Source: Streptomyces sp. NRRL F-6492 (GTDB lineage: Bacteria > Actinomycetota > Actinomycetes > Streptomycetales > Streptomycetaceae). Taken from it: DNA of 25,506 bases. The stretch is from NCBI RefSeq assembly GCF_001280125.1, contig NZ_LGEG01000276.1:1-25506 (forward strand). The letters run 5' to 3'. The notes under the pieces were generated by a model, which was not told the DNA's origin, made no database searches, and saw only the letters and a program-made list of their open reading frames with translations. Shown here piece after piece: positions 24,763 to 25,506 of the stretch; the stretch's first letter is position 1; each line of letters starts with the position of its first letter. The translations under genes were made by a program, and so were the position numbers.

Positions 24763-25137
24763 ATGAGCGAACCGACGAAGCCCGAGGTCGTCCTTCCGGA
24801 GGGCGACGCCCCCACCGAGCTGACGGTCCGGGACCTCGTCGTCGGAGACGGGGCCGAGGCGAAGCCGGGCGGGGTCGTCCGGATCCACTACGTCGGGGTC
24901 ACCTTCGGAACGGGCAGGGAGTTCGACGCCTCCTGGGACGGGGGCCGGCCGTTCAAGTTCGCCGTGGGCGGCGGCCGGGTCATCAAGGGCCTGGACCGGG
25001 GGATCAGGGGGATGAGGGTCGGCGGCCGGCGCGAGATCGTCGTCCCCCCGCGCCTCGGCTACGGCAAGCAGTCGCCCTCGCCGCTGATCCCGGCGGGCTC
25101 GACCCTCGTCTTCGTGGTGGACCTGCTCTCGGCCTGA
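24763..25137 (+). CDS. FKBP-type peptidyl-prolyl cis-trans isomerase
   Basis: A 124-aa single-domain FKBP, usual size for Streptomyces. Active-site residues are visible: VRIHYVGVTFGTGREFDASWDGG (Tyr and Asp of the pocket), FAVGGGRVIKGLDRGIRGM (V-I-x-G-x-D/W), RLGYGKQSPSPLIPAGSTLVF (the Tyr loop) and a final VVDLL strand. No signal peptide, so cytoplasmic. It catalyses proline isomerisation during protein folding. A weak GGAGAG/GAAGAG site precedes ATG 24763. It is a single gene, not linked to the importer. Confidence 0.95.
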   Translation: MSEPTKPEVVLPEGDAPTELTVRDLVVGDGAEAKPGGVVRIHYVGVTFGTGREFDASWDGGRPFKFAVGGGRVIKGLDRGIRGMRVGGRREIVVPPRLGYGKQSPSPLIPAGSTLVFVVDLLSA

Positions 25138-25237
25138 GGCGGGCCGCCTGCTCCCCGGCCCGGTCCGCGGACTTCAGGCGGTTTCCCCGGGTCCCGGACC
25201 GCTTGTGAAGGCCGGATCGTTTCAGGGGGACATACGC

Positions 25238-25411
25238 ATGGACCATGCCCTGCAGTTGCGCAAGGCGACGCCTCGGGATCACGACTGGATCCATGGGCTG
25301 CGTCACCGGGTGTACGCGGAGGAGCTCGGCCGGCATCCGGTGGATCCGTCGGGAAGGCTGAACGACGGGCTCGACGGCGACAGCTTCTGTCTCGTGGCGG
25401 CGCGCGGCTAG
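25238..25411 (+). pseudogene. GNAT-type acetyltransferase, cut by an IS element
   Basis: ATG 25238 has AGGGGGA eight bases upstream. The 57 residues (QLRKATPRDHDWIHGLRHRV, then LNDGLDGDSFCLVAARG) match the first strand-helix-strand of a GNAT-like N-acyltransferase. The coding sequence then meets an IS end, and TAG at 25409-25411 comes from the CTAG junction. The acetyl-CoA site is missing, so no activity is expected. Confidence 0.75.
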
Positions 25412-25506
25412 GCAGTTTCTCTCGGATCATCGTGCTGACCAGATGAAGATGGCCGCAACGTGGAGTCCGGCCAGGTAGACGGTGGCGGTCTTCTCATAGC
25501 GGGTGG
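25408..25506. mobile_element. Left end of an IS5-like insertion sequence
   Basis: CTAG at 25408-25411 is a typical IS5-group target, and GGCAGTTTCTCTCGGATC right after it is the probable terminal repeat. The element carries a transposase 3' end pointing left and continues past the window. Confidence 0.7.
25427..25506 (-). CDS. IS5-family transposase, C-terminal end (partial)
   Basis: The last 26 codons read TRYEKTATVYLAGLHVAAIF then IWSAR and a stop. This is the common C-terminus of DDE transposases of Streptomyces IS5-group elements. The rest lies outside the window. Confidence 0.8.
   Translation of the reverse strand, partial: TRYEKTATVYLAGLHVAAIFIWSAR

Overview
The window is high-GC actinobacterial chromosome, almost certainly Streptomyces. 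Third codon positions are strongly G/C, GTG and TTG starts are frequent, genes overlap by ATGA or GTGA, several transcripts look leaderless, and the gene families are typical of the genus. All functional calls come from reading the translated sequence; no database search was run.

Left part (1-4786). The 5' end of a lipoprotein gene, probably a class A beta-lactamase, runs off the left edge. It is divergent from a LysR regulator and a penicillin-binding-like protein, the blaL/blaA/blaB arrangement known from Streptomyces cacaoi. An ABM-domain membrane protein follows, then a coupled trio (30-aa membrane peptide, ECF sigma factor, small CPxCW membrane protein) and a convergent alpha/beta hydrolase.

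Purine block (4787-10264). A 750-bp leader region with a good vegetative promoter and short upstream ORFs precedes xdhA-xdhB-xdhC (xanthine dehydrogenase FeS/FAD subunit, molybdenum subunit, maturation factor). These overlap one another and end at a perfect hairpin shared with the convergent neighbour.

Peptide block, minus strand (13332-10265). A possible sigma-B-type promoter precedes a 110-aa protein made of four near-identical 23-residue repeats. Its stop overlaps the TTG start of a JmjC/cupin oxygenase, followed by a sucrase-ferredoxin-like [2Fe-2S] protein and a 143-aa unknown. This resembles an undescribed multi-core modified-peptide (RiPP-like) operon.

Decayed middle (13407-20640). 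A secreted 5'-nucleotidase with a strong hairpin is intact. Around it lie a frame-disrupted small locus, a LacI C-terminal fragment, a broken DUF1996 gene, a DUF305 gene with a nonsense codon and an IS110 relic that supplies the 3' end of a HEAT-repeat gene. Intact genes in this part include a DUF1275 membrane protein, a Nudix hydrolase and two small proteins (59 and 66 aa).

Sulfur amino-acid block (20704-24602). A leaderless 21-codon peptide containing two Met-Met pairs, a 7-bp antiterminator candidate and a textbook intrinsic terminator (12-bp stem, T6) precede a diverged SAM hydrolase/halogenase-family gene. Next is a second leader peptide of the Cys-containing actinobacterial sulfur type, then a polar amino-acid ABC importer (lipoprotein, permease, ATPase). 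The simplest reading is a methionine-sensing transcription attenuator and a cysteine-sensing leader acting in series on SAM/Met/Cys economy. This is the strongest candidate for a new regulatory system in the window.

Right end. An FKBP-type prolyl isomerase is followed by a GNAT acetyltransferase cut after 57 residues by an IS5-like element whose transposase C-terminus runs off the edge.
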